DNA of 64,000 nucleotides from Cinnamomum chago. Taxonomy: Eukaryota; Streptophyta; Magnoliopsida; Laurales; Lauraceae. The stretch is taken from NCBI GenBank assembly GCA_038049695.1, contig CP142452.1:52596501-52660500 (forward strand), given 5' to 3'. Shown here in pieces: positions 1 through 11,326 of this stretch. The translations under genes and the position numbers were made by a program. Below the pieces are notes generated by a model. That model was not told the origin of the DNA, made no database searches, and saw only the letters and a program-made list of their open reading frames with translations. Within the stretch, counting starts at the first letter, position 1. Every line of letters starts with the position of its first letter.

Positions 1-1048
1 ATGGGAATGTAATATCCTGTATTGTCAGCTCTATACTTGGTTGTAATGATTTACTCCAGTCTGATATGGTCCTTGATATAATAGTTATATGCTAGAGGTT
101 GAGTACAACGCGGAATCCGATGGCCACGGACTCTGGGTCGCAACGCCACGAAAGCTTCCGCAAAATTATTCAGAGTATAATGGAATGTGTTGTCTTCACA
201 CACACGGATCTTGGGAGAAAGAAAAATATAATTATCCTTAATACCATTCGCGCCCCGAGGTTCTGGTTTGGGCGCGTGACATCTATGATTAGGTTAAGTA
301 CTTCAATGAATTTTGCAATCTTCTTCTGAGTGGTGTTTACTAACTCCGAAGCATATCTGGACAACCTTTCAAACTTAGTGAGGTATTCGAGAACTGTCAT
401 GTTTCCTTGCAGAAGCTACTGGAATTCTATTGTCTTCTGCCTCTTTACATGAGTGGGTACATACTTGTCACCAAACTGCCTCTTGAAACTAGCCCAGGCC
501 TCTGCATTTGCCATGGTTCTATACTCTTCCCTGACTGTCTTCCACCATATGTCTGCTAAACCAGTAAACAATGACGTTGCAAGTTTCACTTGTTCTCCTC
601 CTGTGCATTGGAAGACTTCAAAGATGTTCTCTATATGCTCTAACTAATCATCTGCAGCTAATGGGTCCTTTGTCCCAGCAAACTCTTTCGGAGCTCTCTT
701 CCAAAATCGTTCAAACAAAGCATTTGGGTCATGTTCCTTTTGATTGATGACAATTTGTGGGCCTGCTGGTTGAGCTGGAATCGGTTCAGGCCTCCTTTCC
801 AAGACCTCTAGCAACTGTCTTTGCATCTGTGCTAACTCCCTGGCATGATCTTCATCCTTCTTAAGCATTTGTTCTTGTAACCGAGCTTGATTCTCATTGG
901 CTTGATGTTGTTGATCAAGCATGGCCTGCATCATCTGTTGAAACTGATTCTGCATGGTGTTATCAGGAGTATCTTCCTCAACTAGCCCAGTGTGATCACT
1001 ATTGCTGGAGGTGGGATTGTCGTTTACTGGTCTCTTACGAGGTGGCAT
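1..1048 (-). pseudogene. gag: Degenerate Ty3/gypsy gag (element G)
   Basis: Minus-strand gag, the structural capsid/nucleocapsid precursor of a Tekay/Del-like chromovirus. The start is the ATG at 1048, in MPPRKRPVND, 146 bases inside the primer-binding site. A glutamine-rich coiled-coil stretch with repeated QQM, QEQ and ARELAQMQ runs comes first. The core retrotransposon-gag fold follows, recognisable in fragments such as EAWASFKRQFGDKY and TVLEYLTKFERLSRYA. In-frame stops occur at 644-646 (TAG), 416-418 (TAG) and 170-172 (TGA), so the copy cannot make full-length Gag. The zinc knuckle and pol lie beyond the left window edge. Assignment to Tekay/Del is inferred from the 3-kb LTR and from the pol end of relative F. 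Confidence 0.85.
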
Positions 1049-1193
1049 AATGCTGCAAAACAAGATGTTAGCACATAATAATCAACTAGAGGGTCACACA
1101 TTGCTCACACGATTCTAGCTAACGAAAGGTCTAATGGATCCTCGCCACGTCCTTAGGATTTCTAGTTTCTTTTAATTGCCTGAAACATGTCTC

Positions 1194-1205
1194 GCTCTGA
1201 TACCA
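1194..1205 (-). other. Primer-binding site of element G
   Basis: On the minus strand this reads TGGTATCAGAGC, the usual plant initiator-methionine tRNA primer site. It lies three bases inside the LTR terminus at 1209 and fixes the right-hand LTR as the 5' LTR of G. Confidence 0.85.
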
Positions 1206-1208
1206 ATC

Positions 1209-1278
1209 TGTCGCGACCCGGACCGGGTTACCGACCTAATCCGGGATCGGGACATGATTATTTGGATGATGAATGATT
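1209..1278 (-). mobile_element. 5' LTR of element G, first piece
   Basis: The LTR terminus begins TGTCGCGACCCGG next to the primer-binding site. Only 70 bases remain here because element A inserted into this LTR. The last five bases, TGATT (1274-1278), are the left TSD of A, and the LTR resumes at 35280. Confidence 0.85.
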
Positions 1279-1632
1279 TGTTAGGTTTTTGTTTGTTACT
1301 AATTTGATGGATTCACTATCACTTTCACCGTCATTTAATCACACACTCATGCATCTTAGTTTGGACTTTGAAATCTAAGTTTCTAGCTTGCATTTGCATT
1401 TGATTTTCAATTGATTTAATCATTCATGTTTTAGAACTTAAAATTCACTTTTGAAAACCTAGTTCTTCATGCATATTTTTGGAAAATCGAGTTAGACATC
1501 TAGGTTTGTGATTTGCATACATTCCTCTTTTTTAGAATCTTGTTATTATGCTTAAATCACACTAGCCATGAGTTCCAAGTTTTATCTTTGAAAAATTGCA
1601 ATTTCTGCAGGAACTCATCCCATGCCAATTTA

Positions 1633-1800
1633 CCCGGTCAACAACCCCTGCACCCGGTCGACCAAGCCAACTAGCTGTTGGGATTTATGGCCATTATACC
1701 CAGTCAACCGAGCCCTATCCAGGTCAACCGGGGAAACTAGCCGTTGGCTAATGTGACTGTTGGGCCCGGTCTACCCGAGGGTCATGGGGTCGACCGAGCC
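1633..1800. repeat. Decayed CGGTCGACCG motif cluster in A 5' LTR
   Basis: About six copies of a short inverted motif related to CGGTCGACCG, for example at 1651-1664 and 1787-1798. Several have TCGA changed to TCAA, as expected from CpG deamination. The same cluster is in the 3' LTR at 34123-34250. Confidence 0.7.
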
Positions 1801-2674
1801 AACTAGCCTTTGGACTGTCTTTTCTATAATAGTCCATTTCATTCCTTTCTTTCTTGAGGCTTGTTGAGTAAATCTTTGGAACCATTTTGAAGCCTAAGGA
1901 AGGGGAATAAGCTAAGAAAGCTAAAGGGCTATTGGAAATCAAAATGTTTGATATTTAAAGGTATATCTTTCAAGTTTAGATTGATTTCCATTCCATTTAA
2001 AATCTATGCATGGTTAACTATTTGTAACTTCATATTTACATGATTTCTAGCTTTAACTGAGTTGTTTTACAAACACCATATCACTTTAGCATATTAAATT
2101 GTTTTGCAAACACTCATGTCTCAATCACATGTGTTTTAATATTTAAACTTCATACAACTTGTGTAGTATGTCTTTCCAAGTTGTTTTGAATATTTCATGT
2201 GATTAGCTTATCACTTCAATCATCATTTTATGTACTTCGATTTTCAAATGCATCAAGCATTCATTTAAGAGTTTCATTTTAGAAATTGATTGAAGTAAAC
2301 ATTCATACACTTTGAACACACACCTTAGCTATTTGTTTGTGTATGTTTGTATCTTGTTTTAAACTTTCATTTCAGCCTATTTAAGAGGCAAATGTATTGA
2401 GCTTAAATTGTATCTCTTTGAGTGTTTGTGTAGACACTACTTTGAGAGAAATCTTTCTTATTGTAAAGGTTATTGCTTAGCGTAGGAAAAGCATCTTGTA
2501 AAGGTTATTGCTTAGCCTAGAAAAGCACATTGATAGGTTGTTGTTTAGCCTAGAAAAACATCATTGTGGAGGTTATTGCTTAGCCTTGGAAAGCATATTG
2601 TAAAGGTTATTGCTTAGCCTTTTAAAAAGCATAGATAGTGGAAATCCGGTGGGGTGTTGGTTCACAAGCTGGTG

Positions 2675-2709
2675 GTGGATGTAGGCATTGAGGCCGAACC
2701 ACTATAAAT
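2675..2709 (+). promoter_or_regulatory. Hairpin-TATA core of A 5' LTR
   Basis: GTGG (2675) and CCAC (2702) can pair around an inner GGC/GCC stem. TATAAAT follows directly at 2703-2709. This is the likely core promoter. The same layout occurs in B, C and the unrelated gypsy element D. Confidence 0.6.
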
Positions 2710-2904
2710 CATTGTGTGATAGTGTCTGTTTGTGGTGATTGTTTTTATTAGCTTCCTCATTTTGTTTGATAATCATCACTAGTGGCTAGTTAATTTTAAA
2801 GAAGTTAAAATTTGGCATAATTGGTCACTAACTTGTAGCTCACCCTATTCCCCACCCCCCCCCCCCCCCCCCCCCCTCTAGGGTTAGGATCCCGGACTTT
2901 CAAT

Positions 2905-2916
2905 TGGTATCAGAGC
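2905..2916 (+). other. Primer-binding site of element A
   Basis: TGGTATCAGAGC, three bases after the LTR end, is complementary to the 3' end of the initiator-methionine tRNA. Confidence 0.9.
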
Positions 2917-3001
2917 CTTGTGCTCTTTTTTAGGATCAAGTGTTTTGGAACTCTTGATTAGGTATAAAAACCTAGAGCTAAAACCCTAGTGTTGTGTTTG
3001 A

Positions 3002-3888
3002 ATGAATACTATTAGAATGGATTCCACTAAGTTAGATTGTTTAGATTTTTGTGTAGATTCCTCTAGACCCCTCTTTCTTCCATCTATTAGAGATTCAAAC
3101 CTTCAAATTAATGAATCTCAATTTCACTTAAAAGAAGAAGAAAACGATGAAAATGAAGATGACCTTCAACAAGCATATGATGAATTATATACATTGTCCT
3201 TAGAGCTTGTTAAGAAAAATGAAAAATTAAGAGAAGAATCTAAAAAGCTAAACAAAGAATTAGTTTCTTCAAAAGATGAACTTAGAGAGAAAGAAGTAAT
3301 ACATTGTTTAGACTCTAAGTTTATGATCTCTTTACATAACATATCTAATATCAAAGATGAACTAAATGAAATTAAAATAAGTTGTGATGAGCTTAATAAA
3401 GAAAATCTAAATCTAAGAGATCAATTACAAAGGCAAGACAAAAACATTAACAACCTAGAATCCAAGTTAACCATTTCTAAGGAAAATTTATCTAATGCTC
3501 AAAATAAGATAAAAATTCTAGAACTTGGATCTAATGTTATTAATGAACTTAAATTTGATTTAAAACTTGCCCATGAAGAACTAAACAACAATAAGGAAAT
3601 TGAAAATGAATTACGAAAAGTTAAAAATGAAAATTCAATCCTTATAAACAAAGTCACTCAACTTGAAAGTTACAAACAAAAGTATGAGTGCAAATTTACC
3701 CAAGGTGAAGAGAAATTTGAAAAATTATTTAGATTGGGTAAATCTCAAAGAGATAGGACGGTCTTAGATTTGATAGGTATACTTCACATGGCCCTAAATT
3801 CACCAATACATTTGTGAAAGGTGAGTCCTCTTTCTCTAGCACTCTTTCTCCTTTGCCCAAAACAAAATGTCATTATTGTGGTAAGGAA
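3002..3888 (+). pseudogene. gag: Element A gag, 5' part, broken
   Basis: Gag-like structural protein starting at the ATG at 3002 (MNTIRMDSTKLD). Residues from about 45 to 240 are a long coiled coil rich in E, K, N and L, with repeated phrases such as ESKLTISKENLSNAQ. It closely resembles the gag of B. A frameshift near 3750-3770 makes the frame end at 3817. The family sequence continues in another frame to the first half of a zinc knuckle (KCHYCGK), where B is inserted at 3889. The rest resumes at 11834. This copy is non-functional through both the frameshift and the insertion. Confidence 0.85.
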
Positions 3889-4067
3889 TGAAAGTCCACG
3901 AGGATCCTAACCCTAGAGGGGGGGGTGAATAGGGTGTGCTACAATTGTGACCAATTTAAACCAATTTTAATTCTTAACACAAACTAGTCACATGTGATGA
4001 TTAATCAAATAAAATGCGGAAGCTAAACAAAAACAATCACCACATAGCATGCACCACAACACCAATG

Positions 4068-4101
4068 TTTATAGTGGTTCGGCCTCAATGCCTACATCCA
4101 C
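4068..4101 (-). promoter_or_regulatory. Hairpin-TATA core of B 3' LTR
   Basis: On the minus strand GTGGATGTAGGC (from 4101) pairs with GCCGAACCAC, followed by TATAAA at 4073-4068. Confidence 0.6.
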
Positions 4102-5139
4102 TACCGGCTTGTGAAACCAATCACCCTACCGGATTTCCACTAAGTATGCTTTTTCAAAGGCTAAGCAATAACCCTAACAATGTTGTTTTTCTAAGGCTCA
4201 ACAACAACCTTTACAAGATGCTTTTCAAGGCTAAGCAATAACCTATCAATGTGCTTTTAGAGGCTAAGCAATAACCTTTACAAAATGCTTTTCTTAGGCT
4301 AAGCAATAACCTTACACAATTCAAGATTTCTCAAAGAAAGTGTTTACTCAACACTCTAAGAGATTACAATTTTAGCTCAATGACATTGCCTCTTAAATAG
4401 GCGGTTATGAAAGTTTAATACAAACTCACACAAACACTCTATGTATGCAAAAGTGTATGATTATGATGTGTGTGTGTGATGACTCCAATCAAGTTTAAAA
4501 AGAAGGCTCACTCAATATATTGCTTAAAGCAATTCAAAGTTTAAAGCTCATAAAAGATTTGATTGAAGTCTTATGCAAATCACATGTATGAAATTCAACT
4601 TGTTTATGACATAAAAATCAAGAACTAACAAGTTGTATAAAAATGACTAATTTAGAACATGTGATGCATGTGCATGTTGTTTTCAAAACCAAATTAATTT
4701 TACTAATGCTTAAATGAATGAAAACAACAAGCAATGTTTCAACCAAGTAAAAGACTCATGCTATGAAAGAAAAACAAAGATTTTGTCTAAGCATGATTTA
4801 AAAAGTTAACAACTTGGATTGAAAACAAAGGTGAAGAATCCAATCTTAATTAGACCAAAGATTAGAAGAAGAATGGATTCAACACATCATAGTTATTATG
4901 CTAAATATCATATACCAATAGTTTAAACAAAGCACATAACTATGATTAATAAAGGTAGAGCTTACTTGGTGGTTTAACTTAATAATCCAAGCTTTAGCTC
5001 TCCTAAATGCCTCCTAGCCTTTCCAACTTCTTCCCCTTTCAATGGCTCCAAAATGCTCTCAAAGGTTCATAGTTCAAGCATTGAAAAAGGTTGGAAATGA
5101 ATGGACTTTATAGCCAAAAAGTTGCCAACGGCTAGTTCT

Positions 5140-5277
5140 CGGTCGACCGGCAAAGGGGTCTCGGTCGACCGAGAAGGCACAACGGTCAGATTTCTGACCG
5201 TTGGGGCTTCAGTTCAAAAACTGTCCATTTGCCCTGCAGTGTTCTCGGTCGACCGAGACCCAGGTCTCGGTCGACCG
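5140..5277. repeat. TCGA palindrome cluster in B 3' LTR
   Basis: Four copies of CGGTCGACCG at 5140-5149, 5162-5171, 5246-5255 and 5268-5277. The third extends to a perfect 16-base palindrome (5243-5258). Confidence 0.9.
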
Positions 5278-5779
5278 GCGACACTGCCGGGACACCCCCA
5301 AAAATTCCAACTTTTGCATTTTGAAGATTTTCTTTGTGGAATTTTGTGGGTCACTAAACCAAGCTTAAAAACATGTTTTAAAACATTTAAAAACATGAAA
5401 CACACAAAGCCTAAAATGATTCAAAGGTTTAAAACCAAAGGCTAGCTTGATTTGATAAAAACTCTTTTCAAGTGAACAAGCATACAAAAATGATTCTTTT
5501 TTAAATGAATGCATGCAAAGCTCAAACCTAAATACCTAACATGATTTTCCAAATATAATGCACAAGGAATTAGGTTTTCAAAAGAGTTTTGGGTTCTAAA
5601 ACCAATGCATCCAAGATTCGAACCAAAACATGCATAAACCAAAAACTTTTCCAAAACTAAAAACCAATGCATGTATAAAACTAGATTTCAAGATATTTTA
5701 AATCAATGCATGTGTGTGAATTCAAATGATGCCAATATGCAAATGCATCCACCAAATTGCAAAAACAAAATACCTAACA

Positions 5780-6463
5780 ATCTCCCCCTTTGCAATTTGA
5801 TGGCAACTTACTCATCATTGAAATTATACACTCTGTCTTCAGCTCCCCCTCAGCTGGACAAGTCTTGAAATCTTCTTCTTGGATGCTCCTTCTCTTAGCT
5901 TGGGCTCTTGGGCTCTTTTCTTCAATCTTCTTGATGCTTGGAGCTTGATCATTCTTCAAGCTTTCTTGCTTCTTTCTTTCTTTATCCAAGCATCTCCTTT
6001 AGCTCCAAGCTTTCTTTCTCCTATTTGCTCTCCCCCTTTGACCATGCCTCTCTCTCCCTTTGGCAAGGTATGCATTCTCTCCCTTTGTAGAAGATCATAC
6101 ACAACTCTCCTTAGGAAGCTTGGACATTCTCTTCACCCTTTGAGAACTTGAGTTCTTTCTCCCCCTTTGATGGATAGGAGATCTTCGAGTACTTGAACTC
6201 TCGAACTCTCTCCCCCTTTGAAGAGTAGGAGATCTTTGAGTCACACTTGAACTCTCTCTCCCCCTTTGACATTAAATTGCAAAGGTACCTACACACATGA
6301 GACAAGAAGAATACCTTTAGTAGCACCTGTTAACAAATGAAATCGAAAATGAAATTCATAACAGGCTATCATGTATGTAAGTTAACTCTAAGGGCTCATT
6401 AGCATTCCAAGGGTGAATTTGATCAAAACTAATTCTTCCTATGAAGGTTTACACTCCCCCTCA
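5780..6463 (-). other. Multiple polypurine-tract array of element B
   Basis: The tract that abuts the 3' LTR reads CAAAGGGGGAGA on the minus strand (5781-5792). Six more copies or close variants lie near 5842, 6030, 6158, 6210, 6257 and 6453, each reading CTCCCCCT on the plus strand and most continuing TTGA. Repeated polypurine tracts upstream of the 3' LTR are a described feature of Sireviruses. Confidence 0.8.
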
Positions 6464-6496
6464 ATCCATTCTCTTCTTTTGTCAAGCTTTTGACAA

Positions 6497-8245
6497 GATA
6501 TAACTATTAGATTCAAGAAGTAGATGGTTTAACCAAGTGAGGGTTAACTTCAAGGAAAGGATTAGATTCATTTAACTATAGGGCTCATATGATCAAATTA
6601 CCAAAAGAGAGCAAGGTCATTAACGATCATGGATACCAATTGAAATAAACATATCAATTGAGATTAAAGGATGTGACTATAAACTCAATCACTCTAAAAT
6701 GGATTTAAGAATATTACTATTAGAAAAAATCCAAATAAGAGCTATCCATGATGCAATGGGGTTTACTCAAACATAGCATCAATCAATATAACTAATGAAA
6801 ATCATATGCTATGTAAGTTTTGAAATCATTTCATTCAAACAATAAATATGACTATTAATGTGCAAGAATGAGTGAAATGAATTTCAAACATGAAGCCAAC
6901 CTCAACTAATAACCAACCATTATTATGAACACATAAACATGGTGGTCATGAGATATAACTCTAAGAACAAAAGAGGTGGCAATCATGAGCATTATGATGC
7001 TAATGGTGTGTGACATGGAATGATCATATTACTTATCAAGTTTAGTCCAATGCACACAAGGTCTATCACATACACAAGATAAGATATCAATTGGATATGA
7101 AATCAATGGAAAGTTATACCAAAAGAAACCAATTGAATGTGATAACATGAGTAAAAGCAAGGATGTGATAAACTACCATCAAGCATCATAAATGCATATT
7201 CATCACTTTTAATGATATTCCTAAAGAGCATAGTGATGAACAAGGCAAATTGCAATGCAAAAGGATAAAGCTTTGTAATGCATGCAATTTCCAAAGTGTC
7301 TAGATCATATGAATTCAACACTAAGAAATCCATCAAACAAGAGATATAACTATGAAATACAAGTAATGGATTTCAAAAAGGTTCATATGATCAAGAACAC
7401 TAATATGAGGTTGAAACATGTATAAGGATGATATCAAGAGAATACACATGAATCAACATCATAACCATCCATAAAGATATGACTAGTGAGCATAGAGGAT
7501 GGATTTGGGTTCTAGTATGGTTTCAAAAAAAATACAAGTTCACAACCTTACATGGAACCAATAGTCATTTGCATATGAAAAGAATGTAAACACACAAGCT
7601 AGAGATGCAAACAACATACATTTCCATTTCTAAAGATAATGAAACCAAAAGAAAAAGGAAATGAGAATAATGGAACATGCTTAGATGAATATAACTAATG
7701 AGATTAAAAAGCATTTCCATTCAAAACAATCTTCAAATCATTTTGAAAAACAAAATCCAACAATGAGCATAAAGGAATGATTTTGAAGATCAATTATCAA
7801 CATTGTATTTGAAAAGATATAACTTCATTAAAACACATACAAGTTGATTTTTCAAAACAATGATTTTCCATATAAAGGTATACCTTATAAATCCATGGAA
7901 AAACTTGAATTGATTCAAATCATTTGATTTACAAAAAGGATCTAACTAAGACATCCATCAAATGATCTAACAACAACTGATCATGACAAATTAGCTATGA
8001 AAGCTTTTAACATCACAATCAATTAATCATGTAGAAATGCAATGCAAAACATATGAGTGCAACAAGCAAATCAAACATGATGAGATTATAATCAAAAGAT
8101 TTTGAAAACCATGACATGTAACTTAGAATGGTGCATGAAACCAAAATCAAATGATCATAAAGAAGCAATGCATTTTAAGAAATCTAACTAAAAGAAACAA
8201 AATGCAAATGCAATCATGACCAACATAGTGATTTAACTAATAAAG
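6497..8245 (-). repeat. Dispersed GATATAACTANTRA motif array in B
   Basis: About 13 copies of a 14-base motif near GATATAACTANTRA on the plus strand, at 6497, 6670, 6709, 6784, 6844, 6952, 7343, 7476, 7687, 7816, 7939, 8181 and 8230. Spacing varies from 36 to 390 bases. The stretch between gag and the polypurine array has no ORF worth reporting and is AT-rich. The function of the motif is unknown. Confidence 0.55.
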
Positions 8246-8273
8246 AGTAGGTTGGTCAATGAGGTTCAAGACC

Positions 8274-9821
8274 CTAAGGTTTGTCTAAGTATCGAACTTT
8301 AGGAATCCACCTAAGGTCTTGGGAGGGTTGAACTTTGAGGTCTAGTTTGGGGTTCTCACCAACTAAAGGAGATTTGACTTGATAAATTCTTTTAGACTTA
8401 ACATCAAATCTTTGAGGTTTGACTATTTTAGATTGATGATTAGTCTTAGAGAGTTGGTGTGTTTGTTTCATAGGGGATTGCTTCAAATTTCTTTTCTTCT
8501 TATTTTCTCCCTTTCTTTGACTTTTGAAATTTAGATTTAACTTAGTAAATTTCTTCAAAAGTTCTTTCATGTTTTGACTTAAGGGAGGTAGGTTGAGAAG
8601 CTTTTTGTTAATAGATTCTTTTAAACTTGGTTTGACTTGTTTAACCTTTTTAGAATCTATTTTTGGAGACTCCTTGTTAATTGGTTTAACTTGTTTAAGC
8701 TTTATGGAGTCTTCCTTTGTTTTTAGTGTCTTACCCTTCAAGTTTGATTTTACTTTCTTGAGTTCAAAGATGGGTTTAGACACATAGCTTCTTTTCCTTA
8801 GTTTGCACTCAAATGTAAAATGCCCTTCAATGCCACAATAATTACATTTTGATTTGGGCAAGGGAGGAAGAGTGCTAGAGAAAGAGGACTCACCTTTCAC
8901 AAAAGTGTTGGTGAATTTAGGGTCATAAGACATATTCCTATTGAATCCAATACCCGTCCTATCTCCATGAGGTTTACCCATTTTAAATAATTTTTCAAGT
9001 CTATCTTCACTTTGGGTAACCTTGCACTCATACTTTTGTTTATAGTTTTCAAGTTGAGTGACTTTGGTTATAAGGATTGAATCTTCATGTTTGACTTTTG
9101 AAAGTTCATTTTCAATTTCCTTATAATTGTTTAGCTCTTCATAGGCAAGTTTTAACTTAGAATTAAGCTCATTAACAACATTAGATCCAAGTTCTAAAGT
9201 TTTTGAATTACTTTGTGCATTAGACAAATTTTCATTTGAAATTGTCAACTTGGATTTTAAATAGTTAATGTTTTCATCTTGTCTTTTAATTGTATCTCTT
9301 AGGTTACAATTTTCCTTTTTAAGCTCATCACAATTTATCTTAGTCTTATTTAATTCATCTTGAGCATTTGATAAATTTTCCTTAGAGATAGTCAATTTAG
9401 ATTCAAGATTGTTAGAGTCTTTATCTTGCCTTTTTATTTGATCTCTTAGAATTAAATTTTCCTTATTGACATTATCATAATCCATCTTTAATTCTCTTAG
9501 TTCATCTTGAATGTTAGATAGATTATTTAAAGAGATCATGAACTTAGATTCTACACAATTTATAAATTCATCTTTTTCTCTAAGTTCATTTTTAGAAGAG
9601 TCTAATTCTTGGTTTAGCCTTATAGATTCTTCTTTTAATCTTTTATTTTTCTTGGAAACCTCTAAGGACCATGTGTACAATTCCTCATAGGCTTCAAGTT
9701 CATCATATTCTTCTTCTTTTAATTCAAGTTGAGATTCCTTAATTTCAATGTTTGAATCTCCATAAGATGGAAGAATGAGGGGTCTAGAAGAATCTACAAA
9801 GTCTAGCATAGTGGAGTCCAT
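8274..9821 (-). CDS. gag: Gag of element B, intact
   Basis: A 515-residue structural protein of a pol-less copia element. The start is set at the ATG at 9821 (MDSTMLDFVDSSRP), because the upstream in-frame codons contain no ATG. Residues 40-280 are a long coiled coil with near-repeats of ESKLTISKENLSNAQ, probably for particle multimerisation. A CCHC zinc knuckle (CNYCGIEGHFTFEC) lies about residues 325-340 and should bind RNA. The rest is very lysine-rich (SKKVKQVKP, KGENKKKRNLK). The ORF ends without reading into pol, which is absent. It is a closer match to the gag of A than to any other protein here. The frame is uninterrupted, consistent with recent mobility. Confidence 0.85.
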   Translation of the reverse strand: MDSTMLDFVDSSRPLILPSYGDSNIEIKESQLELKEEEYDELEAYEELYTWSLEVSKKNKRLKEESIRLNQELDSSKNELREKDEFINCVESKFMISLNNLSNIQDELRELKMDYDNVNKENLILRDQIKRQDKDSNNLESKLTISKENLSNAQDELNKTKINCDELKKENCNLRDTIKRQDENINYLKSKLTISNENLSNAQSNSKTLELGSNVVNELNSKLKLAYEELNNYKEIENELSKVKHEDSILITKVTQLENYKQKYECKVTQSEDRLEKLFKMGKPHGDRTGIGFNRNMSYDPKFTNTFVKGESSFSSTLPPLPKSKCNYCGIEGHFTFECKLRKRSYVSKPIFELKKVKSNLKGKTLKTKEDSIKLKQVKPINKESPKIDSKKVKQVKPSLKESINKKLLNLPPLSQNMKELLKKFTKLNLNFKSQRKGENKKKRNLKQSPMKQTHQLSKTNHQSKIVKPQRFDVKSKRIYQVKSPLVGENPKLDLKVQPSQDLRWIPKVRYLDKP

Positions 9822-9923
9822 TCTAATGATTTTCAATAAAAGGACAACTCTAGGGTTTTAACTCTAGGTTTTTACACCTAATCAAGAGTTCCAAACACTT
9901 GATCCTAAGGGATAGAGCACTTG

Positions 9924-9935
9924 TCTCTGATACCA
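9924..9935 (-). other. Primer-binding site of element B
   Basis: Reads TGGTATCAGAGA on the minus strand, two bases inside the LTR. It matches the initiator-methionine tRNA site except for the last base. Confidence 0.85.
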
Positions 9936-10116
9936 ATTGAAAGTCCACGAGGATCCTAACCCTAGAGGGGGGGGTGAATAGGGTGTGCTACAATTGTGAC
10001 CAATTTAAACCAATTTTAATTCTTAACACAAACTAGTCACATGTGATGATTAATCAAATAAAATGCGGAAGCTAAACAAAAACAATCACCACATAGCATG
10101 CACCACAACACCAATG

Positions 10117-10150
10117 TTTATAGTGGTTCGGCCTCAATGCCTACATCCAC
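10117..10150 (-). promoter_or_regulatory. Hairpin-TATA core of B 5' LTR
   Basis: Same sequence as at 4068-4101. This is the copy that would drive genomic RNA of B toward lower coordinates. Confidence 0.6.
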
Positions 10151-11188
10151 TACCGGCTTGTGAAACCAATCACCCCACCGGATTTCCACTAAGTATGCTT
10201 TTTCAAAGGCTAAGCAATAACCCTAACAATGTTGTTTTTCTAAGGCTCAACAACAACCTTTACAAGATGCTTTTCAAGGCTAAGCAATAACCTATCAATG
10301 TGCTTTTAGAGGCTAAGCAATAACCTTTACAAAATGCTTTTCTTAGGCTAAGCAATAACCTTACACAATTCAAGATTTCTCAAAGAAAGTGTTTACTCAA
10401 CACTCTAAGAGATTACAATTTTAGCTCAATGACATTGCCTCTTAAATAGGCGGTTATGAAAGTTTAATACAAACTCACACAAACACTCTATGTATGCAAA
10501 AGTGTATGATTATGATGTGTGTGTGTGATGACTCCAATCAAGTTTAAAAAGAAGGCTCACTCAATATATTGCTTAAAGCAATTCAAAGTTTAAAGCTCAT
10601 AAAAGATTTGATTGAAGTCTTATGCAAATCACATGTATGAAATTCAACTTGTTTATGACATAAAAATCAAGAACTAACAAGTTGTATAAAAATGACTAAT
10701 TTAGAACATGTGATGCATGTGCATGTTGTTTTCAAAACCAAATTAATTTTACTAATGCTTAAATGAATGAAAACAACAAGCAATGTTTCAACCAAGTAAA
10801 AGACTCATGCTATGAAAGAAAAACAAAGATTTTGTCTAAGCATGATTTAAAAAGTTAACAACTTGGATTGAAAACAAAGGTGAAGAATCCAATCTTAATT
10901 AGACCAAAGATTAGAAGAAGAATGGATTCAACACATCATAGTTATTATGCTAAATATCATATACCAATAGTTTAAACAAAGCACATAACTATGATTAATA
11001 AAGGTAGAGCTTACTTGGTGGTTTAACTTAATAATCCAAGCTTTAGCTCTCCTAAATGCCTCCTAGCCTTTCCAACTTCTTCCCCTTTCAATGGCTCCAA
11101 AATGCTCTCAAAGGTTCATAGTTCAAGCATTGAAAAAGGTTGGAAATGAATGGACTTTATAGCCAAAAAGTTGCCAACGGCTAGTTCT

Positions 11189-11326
11189 CGGTCGACCGGC
11201 AAAGGGGTCTCGGTCGACCGAGAAGGCACAACGGTCAGATTTCTGACCGTTGGGGCTTCAGTTCAAAAACTGTCCATTTGCCCTGCAGTGTTCTCGGTCG
11301 ACCGAGACCCAGGTCTCGGTCGACCG
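11189..11326. repeat. TCGA palindrome cluster in B 5' LTR
   Basis: Four CGGTCGACCG copies identical to those at 5140-5277. Confidence 0.9.

Larger units (their letters stand above)
1279..2902 (+). repeat. 5' LTR of element A
   Basis: A 1624-base LTR from TGTTAGG to CTTTCA. It contains decayed CGGTCGACCG-type motifs (1633-1800) and a run of about five imperfect repeats of the type AAGGTTATTGCTTAGCCT (2466-2625). A hairpin-plus-TATA core (2675-2709) and a 22-base C run (2855-2876) follow. The primer-binding site begins three bases after the LTR. Confidence 0.9.
3889..5779 (-). repeat. 3' LTR of element B
   Basis: Runs from TGAAAGTCC to CCTAACA. It holds the hairpin-TATA core (4068-4101), about four repeats of the type AGGCTAAGCAATAACC (4157-4312), and four CGGTCGACCG palindromes (5140-5277). 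A perfect 10-base inverted repeat, AACGGTCAGA with a 2-base loop, is at 5181-5202. Confidence 0.95.

Noticed and set aside
5140..5277. CRISPR-like or phage operator interpretation of the spaced palindromes
   Set aside because: Spacing is irregular, there are no unique equal-length spacers, and the context is a plant LTR.
5101..5445. 114-residue ORF in the B LTR, repeated identically at 11150
   Set aside because: Identical because the LTRs are near-identical; it spans the palindrome cluster and has no recognisable domain.
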